From an uncultured Alphaproteobacteria bacterium (GTDB lineage: Bacteria; Pseudomonadota; Alphaproteobacteria; Puniceispirillales; Marisalimonadaceae): a DNA stretch of 64,000 nt. The stretch covers positions 1-64,000 of the forward strand of contig CAKZQZ010000029.1 in assembly GCA_937142855.1 (NCBI GenBank), in the 5' to 3' direction. The notes under the pieces were generated by a model, which was not told the origin of the DNA, did no database searches, and was given only the letters and a program-made list of their open reading frames with translations. How positions within the stretch are numbered: position 1 is the stretch's first letter; the number at the start of each line of letters is the position of its first letter. Shown piece after piece: positions 34,178-43,134 of the stretch. A program made the position numbers and the translations under genes.

Positions 34178-35101
34178 CTATTTTCCTTTTTTTGAAATAG
34201 AGTGCATCAACGTTTCAATTCCACCAAGAATTCCAGTTATGTCTGTAGGTAAAATCAATGTTTTTGAAGAGTTAGAGCTTGCTAGTTCTCCAATAGCCTC
34301 AACTTGCCTTTTCATTATTTCAAAATTAATAGCAGGTTGTCCATTCTTTGAAATTGCATCTGCAAGTAATTTTGTTTGTTCAGCATCTGCTTGGGCTTTT
34401 ACTTTTACCGAGTAAGCTTCTGCGTCTGCAGTTACTTTTAAAGCTTCAGCTTCTTTTTGAGCTTCAAAAAGTTTTGCTTCTGCTTTTAACTCAACAGAAC
34501 GTTTTGCACCTTCAGCTTCTGCAATTGTTGCTCTTCTAGTTCTCTCAGCGTTTAGTTGTTGCCTTTGAGATGTTTTTGTTTCTTCGTCAACAATAATATC
34601 AGTTATTTCAGTTCTGGTTATATCAACACCCCAAACTTCAGCCGCTTCTTTGAGATTTTTTGATATTTCTTCATTCATTGAATCTCTACTAGACTGAAGC
34701 TCGTCTAACTCAAGACGTCCAGCTGCAGACCTAACAATTGATGTTGCTGCAGTGTTGATAGCAGATTCTACGTCACGTATTCTGTATACAGATCTACTAG
34801 CATCAATAATTCTATAAAATACAGTGCTCTCTAGTTTAACTTCAACATTATCTTTGGAAATAACAGAAATAGTAAATTCTTTTAATTGCCTCTCTAAAAT
34901 ACTTACTCTATGAGCAACCTTGTCTAGGTATGGGATTATTATAGATAAACCTGCATTCAAGGTCCTTGAATACTTTCCAAACCTTTCAATTATGTATTCA
35001 TTTGATTGAGGAACAACTTTAACACCAAGATAAATAGTTAAAATCGCAAAACCTAATATTATCAACGCGATAATCGCATTTAATGTAAATATCATTTCCA
35101 T
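34178..35101 (-). CDS. SPFH/band-7 protein, QmcA-like
   Basis: The 307-residue product has one N-terminal membrane helix (I-I-A-L-I-I-L-G-F-A-I-L-T), an SPFH domain (V-P-Q-S-N-E-Y-I-I-E-R-F-G-K-Y, then E-R-Q-L-K-E-F-T-I-S-V-I-S-K-D-N-V) and an alanine- and glutamate-rich coiled coil from about residue 185 to 245. Such proteins form ring or cage assemblies that confine membrane proteases such as FtsH. The NfeD-like gene follows with no gap, so both are made together. Confidence 0.92.
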   Translation of the reverse strand: MEMIFTLNAIIALIILGFAILTIYLGVKVVPQSNEYIIERFGKYSRTLNAGLSIIIPYLDKVAHRVSILERQLKEFTISVISKDNVEVKLESTVFYRIIDASRSVYRIRDVESAINTAATSIVRSAAGRLELDELQSSRDSMNEEISKNLKEAAEVWGVDITRTEITDIIVDEETKTSQRQQLNAERTRRATIAEAEGAKRSVELKAEAKLFEAQKEAEALKVTADAEAYSVKVKAQADAEQTKLLADAISKNGQPAINFEIMKRQVEAIGELASSNSSKTLILPTDITGILGGIETLMHSISKKGK

Positions 35102-35365
35102 AAAAGACCCAAATTGTAATAATTAAAATATTTTAACTAATATTTATAAAATTAAAAACATAAATTTAGATAATTAAATTAAAAATGTTTTAAATATGGA
35201 AGAATTAGTTTTACAAATCAGCTACTTTGCTCTGAGATTGCCTTAACTACTTTATAATTATGGTGTGAAATATTATGAGCAACAAATGTTTAGCAATTGC
35301 TATTTAAATATTATTAACCAAATATCATATTGTAGTGATTGAAAGTATATAATATAATTAGATAG

Positions 35366-35737
35366 TTATTTTGTACCAATTTTTTTTTTGAAATTATTAA
35401 TAGTTTTTTTTGACAATTCATCTTCTCTATATTTTTTTAATGAACCTCCAGTGGCAATTATTCCTGACTTTAGTGAAAAAGAAATATTAAGTGGTTTTGA
35501 ACAATCTAATATTCTTATATTAATGATATTAAAAAGTTCTTCAAATTTTTTTGTTTTAGTTAAATGTTCCTTGATAAATTTTGAACAAGTAATTTTGAAT
35601 TGACATTGTCTATTAAGGGTTTTTTTAAAAAACCATTGATAAAAAAAAATGCTAAGTACACCAATTTTCCTGTAAAAAAAACAATCACAATATTTACCAA
35701 AATGTAAGTAAGTAGTTAGAAGAAATTTTAATTTCAT
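35366..35737 (-). CDS. YidD-like membrane insertion factor, divergent
   Basis: The 123-residue product is lysine-rich. It carries I-F-F-Y-Q-W-F-F-K-K-T-L-N-R-Q-C-Q-F-K followed by T-C-S-K-F-I-K-E-H-L. This matches the YidD pattern of a Y-Q-x-F-x-S segment, then R-C-x-F-x-P-x-C-S and a helix. YidD helps insert inner-membrane proteins with YidC. Several usual residues (P-S-C-S and H-P-x-x-G-G) are missing, so it may be a degenerate or specialised member. It lies 6 bases after the YbjQ-like gene on the same strand. The 264-base gap to the SPFH gene holds nothing that I can identify. Confidence 0.5.
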   Translation of the reverse strand: MKLKFLLTTYLHFGKYCDCFFYRKIGVLSIFFYQWFFKKTLNRQCQFKITCSKFIKEHLTKTKKFEELFNIINIRILDCSKPLNISFSLKSGIIATGGSLKKYREDELSKKTINNFKKKIGTK

Positions 35738-35743
35738 TTAGAT

Positions 35744-36007
35744 TTATACAAATTTCACAGCAGTCCCATGAGCATATATTTCAAAGCGACTTTCTTTTTG
35801 ATCCTGAAAACAAACTTTTTTTGTACCTATGTACTCTCTTTGATTATATGAAATGTTAATAACTGCATCAGCGTTCAATTCTTCAGCAACAGTACCTAAA
35901 TTCTGTGTGGCAGATGCATATTCAAATCCCTGTGGAGAGTCTGAATAACCAAACACTACATCAATTACTTTATATTTGTTTTCAATTTCACCGGTTGAAT
36001 ATATCAT
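35744..36007 (-). CDS. YbjQ-like (UPF0145) small protein
   Basis: The 87-residue product has L-G-T-V-A-E-E-L-N-A-D-A-V-I-N-I-S-Y and the C-terminal F-E-I-Y-A-H-G-T-A-V-K-F. Both correspond to the conserved A-x-x-L-G-A-D-A-V-V-G-x-x and G-T-A-V of YbjQ, a pentameric beta-sandwich family sometimes called heavy-metal-binding. The function is unknown. It is shorter than the usual 105 or so residues, with a changed middle part. It is the first gene of a pair with the YidD-like gene. Confidence 0.6.
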   Translation of the reverse strand: MIYSTGEIENKYKVIDVVFGYSDSPQGFEYASATQNLGTVAEELNADAVINISYNQREYIGTKKVCFQDQKESRFEIYAHGTAVKFV

Positions 36008-36142
36008 AATAAAACAACTCTCCTTATTACTTCTTTAAGTCTATTTTAATATCATTAAATATAATCTATTTTCTATTATTTACTACAAAAATTATTAAAT
36101 TTTTTTGGTGAGGCATTAGCAACTTTAACTTCTAATTCAACT

Positions 36143-36167
36143 AGGAGGTGTATAAATGAAAAAATAA
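36143..36167 (+). other. Strong ribosome site with a three-codon frame
   Basis: AGGAGGTG (36143-36150) is followed 5 bases later by ATGAAAAAATAA (36156-36167), coding only Met-Lys-Lys. This is either a start-stop element or the 5' scar of a deleted gene, whose sequence ends just before direct-repeat copy B. Confidence 0.45.
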
Positions 36168-36174
36168 GTGTCTT

Positions 36175-36240
36175 AATTTTCAATTGTAAATAATTACCTT
36201 ATTAATATTTATTTTATCAAATTTTCATTTTTTAGTTTTA
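36175..36240. repeat. 66-base direct repeat, copy B
   Basis: This copy matches 33696-33761 with six differences. Its right end reaches into the stop codon of hemH. Together with copy A it brackets the NfeD/SPFH/YidD/YbjQ block. Confidence 0.8.
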
Positions 36241-37263
36241 CCAACCTAAAAGGTTTTGTTTTATTATAGTGTTTAAAAAATTTATTGAATACTTATTATC
36301 ATTTAAGCATGGAATATAATGAAAATGTTCACCACCATGTTCAATAAATAGCTCCCTACCTTCAACATTTAATTCTTCTAGAGTTTCTAAACAATCAGAG
36401 ATAAATCCTGGTGCAATTACAGCAATACTTTTTTTTCCACTTTTAGCAAGTTCAATAATTGTTTTGTCAGTATATGGTTGAAGCCAAGGTTCTGGTCCAA
36501 ACCTAGATTGAAATGTGACTAATATTTTATCATCAGGCCATTCTAACTCTTCTTTGAGTAGTCTGGCAGTTTTAATACAATGACAGTGATAGGGATCTCC
36601 CGCCATAAAATATCTTTTTGGAATACCATGAAAAGAGATAACTAAAGTATCTATTTCGTGTCTGTTTTTAATATTGCTTTTAACAGTATTTGCCAATGCT
36701 TTAATATAATTTTGATCATCAAACCAAGGAGGAATTGTCCTTATATCAGGTTGCCATCTTTGTTTTAACATCCATTTGAAAACTTCATCTTTTACTGTTG
36801 CAGTAGTACTGGCTGAATATTGTGGGTATAAAGGAACAAGAAGTAATTTGGAGCATCCATCTTTAATAACTTTATTGAGAACTTCATCAATACCTGGATT
36901 TCCATATCTCATGGCATAGTCTATTATTAAATTGTCATTATCTTTAAAGCTATCTTTTATTTTGTTAGTTTGATTAATGGTAAATTTTCTTAATGGAGAG
37001 CCATGGTTTTTTTCATCCCAGATTTTTTTATATGCTTTTCCAGATTTAGATGGTCTGAAAGTAAGTATAGGCCCATTTAATATTAACCACCATAATGGTC
37101 TGAATAAATCTACAACTCTTTTATCCATCAAAAATTGTTTTAGATACTTTCTCATAGACCAATAATCTGTTCCATCAGGAGTACCTAGATTTACTAGGAG
37201 TATAGCGACTTTAGACTTCTGAGGAAATATAGGATGATTTATAGGTTTTTTAATTATTGACAA
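36238..37263 (-). CDS. hemH: Ferrochelatase
   Basis: The enzyme inserts iron into protoporphyrin IX to complete heme. The 341 residues contain L-V-N-L-G-T-P-D-G near the start, L-L-V-P-L-Y-P-Q-Y-S-A-S-T-T, the catalytic histidine in I-S-F-H-G-I-P-K-R-Y and F-Q-S-R-F-G-P-E-P-W-L-Q-P-Y. A C-terminal Cys-rich Fe-S motif is not visible. It follows ALA synthase by 20 bases on the same strand, so the first and last enzymes of heme synthesis are co-transcribed. Confidence 0.97.
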   Translation of the reverse strand: MSIIKKPINHPIFPQKSKVAILLVNLGTPDGTDYWSMRKYLKQFLMDKRVVDLFRPLWWLILNGPILTFRPSKSGKAYKKIWDEKNHGSPLRKFTINQTNKIKDSFKDNDNLIIDYAMRYGNPGIDEVLNKVIKDGCSKLLLVPLYPQYSASTTATVKDEVFKWMLKQRWQPDIRTIPPWFDDQNYIKALANTVKSNIKNRHEIDTLVISFHGIPKRYFMAGDPYHCHCIKTARLLKEELEWPDDKILVTFQSRFGPEPWLQPYTDKTIIELAKSGKKSIAVIAPGFISDCLETLEELNVEGRELFIEHGGEHFHYIPCLNDNKYSINFLNTIIKQNLLGW

Positions 37264-37283
37264 ATTAATACTCTTAAAAAAAT

Positions 37284-38513
37284 TTATGCACTTTTTATAT
37301 AATCAATTTCATTAGTTTTCATAAATGCGTGTTTAAGCGCATTTGTTAAATTTGCAATCATTTCTTCATTATGAAGTGGTCCTGGGGTTATTCTAAGTCT
37401 TTCTAGCCCCATAGGTACAGTTGGATAATTAATAGGTTGTATATAATGTCCAAAATCGTTCAATAATATATTACTTATCTCTTTACATTTTTTAGGGTTG
37501 TAAACCATTACCGGGACTATGTGACTTTCGTTATCTAAAAACGGTATTTTTGCTTTAGATAGGTACTTTTTTAATAAAATAGTATTCTCTTGTTGTAGTG
37601 TTCTTTCTACTTTTGATTTTTTTAAATATTGAATAGAAGCATTGGCAGCGCTGGCTAGGGCTGGAGGTATTGCGGTAGTAAAGATAAAACCGCTAGCATA
37701 ACTTCTAATAACATCGCAAATAAGATTTGTAGAGGAAATATAACCGCCTATTGTACCATAAGCTTTTCCAAGTGTTCCTTGGATTATATCTATATCATTA
37801 GCTAAGCCTAATTTATCAGCAACTCCAGCGCCTGTATCACCATACATGCCAACAGCATGGACCTCATCTAAGAAAGTTAAAGCGTTATGTTTTTTAGCAA
37901 TTTTAATTATGCCTTCAATATTACCAAAATCACCATCCATGGAATAAACAGACTCAAATACAATCAGTTTATTTGTATCATCTGGATATTTTTTTATTAA
38001 TTCTTCTAAATGATCTAAATCATTATGTTTAAAAATTTCTTTTCTAGCACTGGATTTTTTTATTCCGGAAATAATAGATGCATGATTTTTTTCATCTGAA
38101 AAAACAACTGAATTATCTAATATATTTAATAAGGTACTTATTGTGGCTTCGTTGGCAATATAACCTGATGTAAAAACCATTGCTTTTTCTTTATTATGTA
38201 AAGCTGCAATTTCATTTTCCAAATTTACAATTTCAACGCTGTTACCTGAAATGTTTCTAGTTCCTCCAGAACCAACTCCCATAGTTTTTATTGAGTTTAT
38301 CATTTTACTAATGACTAATTCATTTTGGCTCATTCCTAAGTAATCATTAGAACACCAAACAATAATATCCGTCATGTCTGTATTATTATGATCCCTTTTC
38401 CATAAGGCTTTTGGATGTTTCCCAGCACACCTTTGAATTTCGTTAAAAAAACGATAACTTCCTTCTGTTTTTAATTTATTAATAGAATTTTTTAATTTTT
38501 CTGAATATAGCAA
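37284..38513 (-). CDS. hemA: 5-Aminolevulinate synthase (Shemin pathway)
   Basis: The enzyme condenses glycine with succinyl-CoA to 5-aminolevulinate using pyridoxal phosphate. The 409 residues have W-C-S-N-D-Y-L-G-M, G-S-G-G-T-R-N-I-S-G, D-E-V-H-A-V-G-M-Y-G and the cofactor lysine in G-T-L-G-K-A-Y-G-T-I-G-G. It is typical of alphaproteobacteria and close to mitochondrial ALAS. The N-terminal F-N-E-I-Q-R-C-A-G-K-H-P is also a family mark. It shares the symbol hemA with the unrelated glutamyl-tRNA reductase at 2411-3652, which comes from the other genome. Confidence 0.97.
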   Translation of the reverse strand: MLYSEKLKNSINKLKTEGSYRFFNEIQRCAGKHPKALWKRDHNNTDMTDIIVWCSNDYLGMSQNELVISKMINSIKTMGVGSGGTRNISGNSVEIVNLENEIAALHNKEKAMVFTSGYIANEATISTLLNILDNSVVFSDEKNHASIISGIKKSSARKEIFKHNDLDHLEELIKKYPDDTNKLIVFESVYSMDGDFGNIEGIIKIAKKHNALTFLDEVHAVGMYGDTGAGVADKLGLANDIDIIQGTLGKAYGTIGGYISSTNLICDVIRSYASGFIFTTAIPPALASAANASIQYLKKSKVERTLQQENTILLKKYLSKAKIPFLDNESHIVPVMVYNPKKCKEISNILLNDFGHYIQPINYPTVPMGLERLRITPGPLHNEEMIANLTNALKHAFMKTNEIDYIKSA

Positions 38514-38710
38514 CGTTTGCTTTCTGGATATTTATAGGTACTAATATACATAGTATTTACAAGGTAAATTTCAACGTATTTTTTCATTATTTTATAAATA
38601 TAAATTTTATTAGTTAATTATTAACTAAATTATAATTTTATTATTTCATACTTGTATTTTTTCTATGTTTTTATATAAGTTTCTTTTTAAATTTTTTAAG
38701 GGAATTTAAA

Positions 38711-39205
38711 GTGAACTCATTAAATACAAAAAAAAATACAAAATCAGAAAATTTTGTTAGTGGTGCTAACAGGGGAGGTTTTTTAGGTAGTAGAGTTGTT
38801 CTTCCAGAAGATTATGTTCCAAATGATCAAGAAGAGTTTATGAATGAAAAGCAATTGGAATTTTTCAGACAAAAATTATTAAATTGGAAATATGATTTGC
38901 TAGACGAAGCAAATGATACAAAAGATACCTTGTCTGCAGAAGGACTTCAAAGGCCTGATATGGCGGACAGAGCCCAAGTTGAAGCTGATGCCTCTATTCA
39001 ACTAAGGACGCGTGATAGAGAGAGAAAGCTTATTAGTAAAATTGATGCTGCTTTACGTAGAATTGATCTTAAAACTTATGGATATTGTGAAGAAACAGGT
39101 GACCCAATTGGCCTGGGTAGGTTGAAAGCTAGGCCTATAGCCTCTTTAAGTGTAGATGCGCAAGAACGTCATGAAAAAATGGAAAAAATTCATAAAGATG
39201 AATAG
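38711..39205 (+). CDS. dksA: DksA-type RNA polymerase-binding factor
   Basis: DksA acts with ppGpp on RNA polymerase to adjust transcription in starvation. The 164 residues start at GTG 38711 and include a coiled coil (about 50-110) with the tip region D-M-A-D-R-A-Q-V-E-A-D-A. The end region reads Y-G-Y-C-E-E-T-G-D-P-I-G-L-G-R-L-K-A-R-P. Only one of the four zinc-binding cysteines of E. coli DksA remains, as in the alphaproteobacterial form in which these positions are Cys-Thr and Ser-Ala. A disordered N-terminal tail of about 35 residues precedes the fold. Confidence 0.93.
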   Translation: MNSLNTKKNTKSENFVSGANRGGFLGSRVVLPEDYVPNDQEEFMNEKQLEFFRQKLLNWKYDLLDEANDTKDTLSAEGLQRPDMADRAQVEADASIQLRTRDRERKLISKIDAALRRIDLKTYGYCEETGDPIGLGRLKARPIASLSVDAQERHEKMEKIHKDE

Positions 39206-39221
39206 GGTTTGCAAACAAAAA

Positions 39222-39270
39222 GAACAAAATAAGAACATTTGTTGACAATAGAACAAAACATGAATATTCT
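39222..39270 (+). promoter_or_regulatory. recA promoter with two LexA (SOS) boxes
   Basis: GAACAAAATAAGAAC (39222-39236) exactly fits the alphaproteobacterial SOS box GAAC-N7-GAAC. A second, near-perfect box, GAACAAAACATGAAT, lies at 39251-39265. The second sits in the 17-base spacer between a consensus -35 TTGACA (39242-39247) and -10 TATTCT (39265-39270), where LexA would block polymerase. Confidence 0.85.
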
Positions 39271-39318
39271 CTAAGTCTACAATATTAAAGTATAGATCTG
39301 AAGACGAGGAGAGATGTA

Positions 39319-40389
39319 ATGAATGCAGAGGTTATAAAAATGTCAAATCATGATAAAGATAGAAATGTTGCCTTAGAATCAGCTATTGGCCAAATTGAAA
39401 AAGCATTTGGTAAAGGTTCAGTAATGAAATTAGGTACGACTGGAGTAAATCTAGACGTACAAGCAATATCAACTGGATCATTAGGTTTGGATGTTGCTTT
39501 GGGTATTGGTGGTTTGCCAAAAGGAAGAATTGTAGAAATATATGGACCTGAAAGTTCTGGAAAGACAACATTAGCTTTACATGTAGTAGCAGAATCACAA
39601 AAATCTGGTGGCACGTGTGCATTTGTAGATGCAGAGCATGCTCTTGATCCAGTCTATGCAAAAAAATTAGGAGTGAATATTGACGAGTTATTAATTTCTC
39701 AACCTGATGCTGGTGAGCAGGCCTTGGAAATTGCAGATACTTTGGTAAGATCTGGTGCAATATCAGTTTTAGTTGTGGACTCAGTAGCTGCCTTAGTTCC
39801 AAGAGCAGAATTAGAAGGAGATATGGGTGATAGTCATATGGGCCTTCAAGCAAGACTGATGAGCCAAGCTTTGAGAAAGTTAACTTCTTCAATTTCTAAA
39901 TCAAATTGCTTGGTGATTTTTATAAATCAAATTAGACAAAAAATTGGAATAATGTTTGGAAATCCTGAAACTACATCTGGTGGAAATGCATTGAAGTTTT
40001 ATGCGTCAGTTAGACTGGATATTAGAAGGATTGGTGCAATTAAGGATAAAGATGATATAATTGGAAATCAAACACGTGTAAAGGTTGTTAAAAACAAGGT
40101 AGCTCCTCCGTTTAGAACAGTTGAATTTGATATTATGTATGGTGAGGGTATTTCTAAGAATGGAGAAATTATAGATTTAGGTGTCTCTGCTGAAATAATA
40201 GAAAAATCTGGTTCATGGTTTTCTTACAATGAACAAAGAATAGGACAAGGAAGAGAAAATGCTAAAAACTTTCTTCATGAAAATCCAGAAGTGGCAATTG
40301 AAATTGAAGATAAAATAAAAGGTAATTCTGATCTTGTAGAAGAAATTCTAATGAACCCAGAACAGCAGATTTCTGAAGAAGAAAAATAA
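39319..40389 (+). CDS. recA: RecA recombinase
   Basis: RecA drives homologous recombination and activates the SOS response. The 356 residues have Walker [10 protein letters not shown], the Walker B and L1/L2 regions ([12 protein letters not shown], then [10 protein letters not shown] and [19 protein letters not shown]) and the acidic C-terminal tail. GAGGAGA eight bases upstream of the ATG is its ribosome site; the M at residue 8 is an alternative start. It is under a double SOS box and stands alone between dksA and alaS. Confidence 0.98.
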   Translation: MNAEVIKMSNHDKDRNVALESAIGQIEKAFGKGSVMKLGTTGVNLDVQAISTGSLGLDVALGIGGLPKGRIVEIYGPESSGKTTLALHVVAESQKSGGTCAFVDAEHALDPVYAKKLGVNIDELLISQPDAGEQALEIADTLVRSGAISVLVVDSVAALVPRAELEGDMGDSHMGLQARLMSQALRKLTSSISKSNCLVIFINQIRQKIGIMFGNPETTSGGNALKFYASVRLDIRRIGAIKDKDDIIGNQTRVKVVKNKVAPPFRTVEFDIMYGEGISKNGEIIDLGVSAEIIEKSGSWFSYNEQRIGQGRENAKNFLHENPEVAIEIEDKIKGNSDLVEEILMNPEQQISEEEK

Positions 40390-40457
40390 ATTTATTGTAG
40401 ATTTGTTTTTTATTAAATTGATGTTATCAATTAAAAAATAATTTTATAATCTAACAA

Positions 40458-43124
40458 ATGTCCAATAATAACTCTGTAAATGAAATAAGATCTAAATTTA
40501 TTGATTATTTTAAAAAAAATGATCATTTGGAAATATCTTCTAGTAACTTAATACCAGAGAATGATCCTACATTGTTGTTTACAAATGCAGGAATGGTACA
40601 GTTTAAAAACACTTTTACCGGTTTAGAAAGTAGAGATTATAAAAGAGCAGTAACCTCTCAAAAATGCCTTAGAGCTGGAGGAAAGCATAACGATCTAGAA
40701 AATGTAGGAAAGACAGCTAGGCATCATACGTTTTTTGAAATGCTCGGTAATTTTTCCTTTGGGGATTATTTTAAAGAAAAAGCTATTTATCAAGCTTGGG
40801 AACTTTTAACAAAAGAATATGGTTTACCTAAAGAAAAATTATTAGTTACAATTTTTCATGATGATATAGAAGCTGAAAATTTATGGAGAAAAATAGCTGG
40901 TTTAAATCACGAAAAAATAATTAAAATTAAAACCAGTGATAATTTTTGGAGTATGGGAGACACCGGTCCGTGTGGTCCATGCTCAGAGATATTTTATGAT
41001 CATGGACCATCTGTTAGTGGCGGTCCACCTGGATCAAAGGATGAGGATGGGGATAGATTTATTGAAATTTGGAACTTGGTATTCATGCAATATGAACAAG
41101 TTTCGGTACAAAAAAGAGTAAATCTACCTAAACCTAGCATTGATACTGGAATGGGTTTGGAACGTATATCAGCTGTTTTGCAGAATACTCATAATAATTA
41201 TGAAACCGATATGATGAAGAATCTTGTTGAAGCTTCCTCATTAGTTACTGGTGTTGATACAAATTTTGATAATATAATATCTCATAGAGTTGTTGCGGAC
41301 CATTTAAGATCAATTTCTTTTTTGATAGCTGAAGGGCTATTACCTTCTAACGAAGGTAGAGGGTATGTACTTAGAAGGATAATGAGAAGAGCGATGAGGC
41401 ATACTCATATTTTGGGGGCTACTGATCCTATTATTTATAAACTAGTAAATTATTTAATTAAAGAGATGGGTAATGCTTTTCCAGAACTTAAAACACATAA
41501 AGATGTAATTGAAAGAACAATTAATGATGAAGAAATAAAGTTCAAAGATACTCTTGACCGAGGAATGAGCTTATTAATGAAAGTGGTTGATAAAAAAGTA
41601 TCAGGAGGTGTGTTGCCAGGTGAAAAAGCTTTTGAGTTATATGATACTTATGGTTTTCCGATAGATTTAACTGAAGATGTTTTAAGTACCTACGGTTGGA
41701 CTGTAGATCATGATGGTTTTAATAGATCTATGAATGATCAAAAAAATAAGGCTAGAAAATCTTGGTCAGGATCAGGAGATACTCAATATAATCAAAAAAT
41801 TTTAAAAACTTTACTTGATTTACCCGAAACTAATTTTCATGGATACACAAAAAGTAATCTTGATAGTAAGGTTGATTTAATAATTCAAAATAACAAAATT
41901 GTTAAAGAAGTATCAAAAGGTGAGCAAGCTGAAATTATTTCCAATGAAACTATATTTTATGCTGAATCAGGTGGTCAAATATCAGATAATGGAAATATAA
42001 TTGGCGATAACTGCAAAGCAAAAGTTCTGCATTCAAAAAAATTAAAATTAAGTAGTGGAAAAGTAATTTATTTGACTTTTGTAGAAATTACTGATGGTTC
42101 ACTTTTGTCAGGTCAAAAAATTACTCAAAAAATTGATATTGAGCTTAGAAAGCAAATTTGCGCCCATCATTCAGCTACTCATTTGCTTCATGAAGCATTA
42201 CGACAAAAATTAGGTTTGCATGTTGCTCAGAAAGGGTCGTTAGTTACCAGCGATAAATTAAGGTTCGATTTTAGTCATAATAAATCACTAACGCTAAATG
42301 AAATAAAAGCAATTGAAGATCAAGTGAATCATAGAATTTTTTGTAATGATAACGTAGTTACTGAAATAATGACACCCACTGATGCTGCAAAGACAGGTGC
42401 AATTGCTCTGTTTGGTGAAAAGTATGGTGAAGAAGTTAGAGTTGTGTCAATTGGGAAAAGTGTCGATGGTAATAGAAATGCATGGTCAGTTGAGTTTTGT
42501 GGAGGTACACATGTTAAAAATACTTCAGAAATTTCTTCATTTAAAATTATTTCAGAGACTGGAATTTCTTCAGGTGTAAGAAGAATAGAAGCTGTGACTA
42601 ATAAAGCGGCTATTAAATATTACCAAAATGAAATAAATAAAATTAAATATATTGCAGATTTTATGAAGAGTAATACTTCTCAGGTTACTCAAAAAATAGA
42701 ACATTTGGTTCAAGAAAATGAAAAAATTTATAAAGAACTAAGGTCATTAAAAAAGAATCCTGGTGTTAGTAAAGATCAAAGCTTCAACAAAGAAACTTTA
42801 AAAGATATCACATTTGTTTATCAAATTTATGATGATTTAATAGTAAAAGATTTAAAACCTACTGCTGAAAGTATTTTAAAAAGTGGGGATATAGATATAG
42901 TCTGTTTAATTAGTAAAATTAACAATAAGGCATCAATAGTTATTAGTGTTAAAAATTCATTAACTGATAATATTAGCGCAATTGACTTGGTAAATATAGT
43001 TTCTAAAACGCTTGGTGGAAAAGGAGGGGGTGGTAGGCCTGACATGGCTCAATCTGGTGGTTCCAACCCTGAAAAAAGTTTAGATGCTATCAAGCTTTTA
43101 AAAGAGCATATCTTAAATTTATAA
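40458..43124 (+). CDS. alaS: Alanyl-tRNA synthetase
   Basis: The enzyme charges tRNA-Ala and edits mischarged products. The 888 residues hold the class II core (L-F-T-N-A-G-M-V-Q-F-K near the start, D-N-F-W-S-M-G-D-T-G-P-C-G-P-C-S-E-I, G-M-G-L-E-R), the editing domain with H-H-S-A-T-H-L-L-H and C-G-G-T-H, and the C-Ala region G-G-K-G-G-G-G-R-P-D-M-A-Q-S-G-G. All domains are present and the length is normal. In bacteria alaS often follows recA, as here. Confidence 0.97.
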   Translation: MSNNNSVNEIRSKFIDYFKKNDHLEISSSNLIPENDPTLLFTNAGMVQFKNTFTGLESRDYKRAVTSQKCLRAGGKHNDLENVGKTARHHTFFEMLGNFSFGDYFKEKAIYQAWELLTKEYGLPKEKLLVTIFHDDIEAENLWRKIAGLNHEKIIKIKTSDNFWSMGDTGPCGPCSEIFYDHGPSVSGGPPGSKDEDGDRFIEIWNLVFMQYEQVSVQKRVNLPKPSIDTGMGLERISAVLQNTHNNYETDMMKNLVEASSLVTGVDTNFDNIISHRVVADHLRSISFLIAEGLLPSNEGRGYVLRRIMRRAMRHTHILGATDPIIYKLVNYLIKEMGNAFPELKTHKDVIERTINDEEIKFKDTLDRGMSLLMKVVDKKVSGGVLPGEKAFELYDTYGFPIDLTEDVLSTYGWTVDHDGFNRSMNDQKNKARKSWSGSGDTQYNQKILKTLLDLPETNFHGYTKSNLDSKVDLIIQNNKIVKEVSKGEQAEIISNETIFYAESGGQISDNGNIIGDNCKAKVLHSKKLKLSSGKVIYLTFVEITDGSLLSGQKITQKIDIELRKQICAHHSATHLLHEALRQKLGLHVAQKGSLVTSDKLRFDFSHNKSLTLNEIKAIEDQVNHRIFCNDNVVTEIMTPTDAAKTGAIALFGEKYGEEVRVVSIGKSVDGNRNAWSVEFCGGTHVKNTSEISSFKIISETGISSGVRRIEAVTNKAAIKYYQNEINKIKYIADFMKSNTSQVTQKIEHLVQENEKIYKELRSLKKNPGVSKDQSFNKETLKDITFVYQIYDDLIVKDLKPTAESILKSGDIDIVCLISKINNKASIVISVKNSLTDNISAIDLVNIVSKTLGGKGGGGRPDMAQSGGSNPEKSLDAIKLLKEHILNL

Positions 43125-43134
43125 GGCTAAAAAA

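Noticed and set aside
36065-36196. Open frame through the gap after YbjQ-like (F-F-G-E-A-L-A-T-L-T-S)
   Set aside because: It has no start codon, no ribosome site and no family that I recognise. It could be a decayed gene end, but the evidence is too thin.
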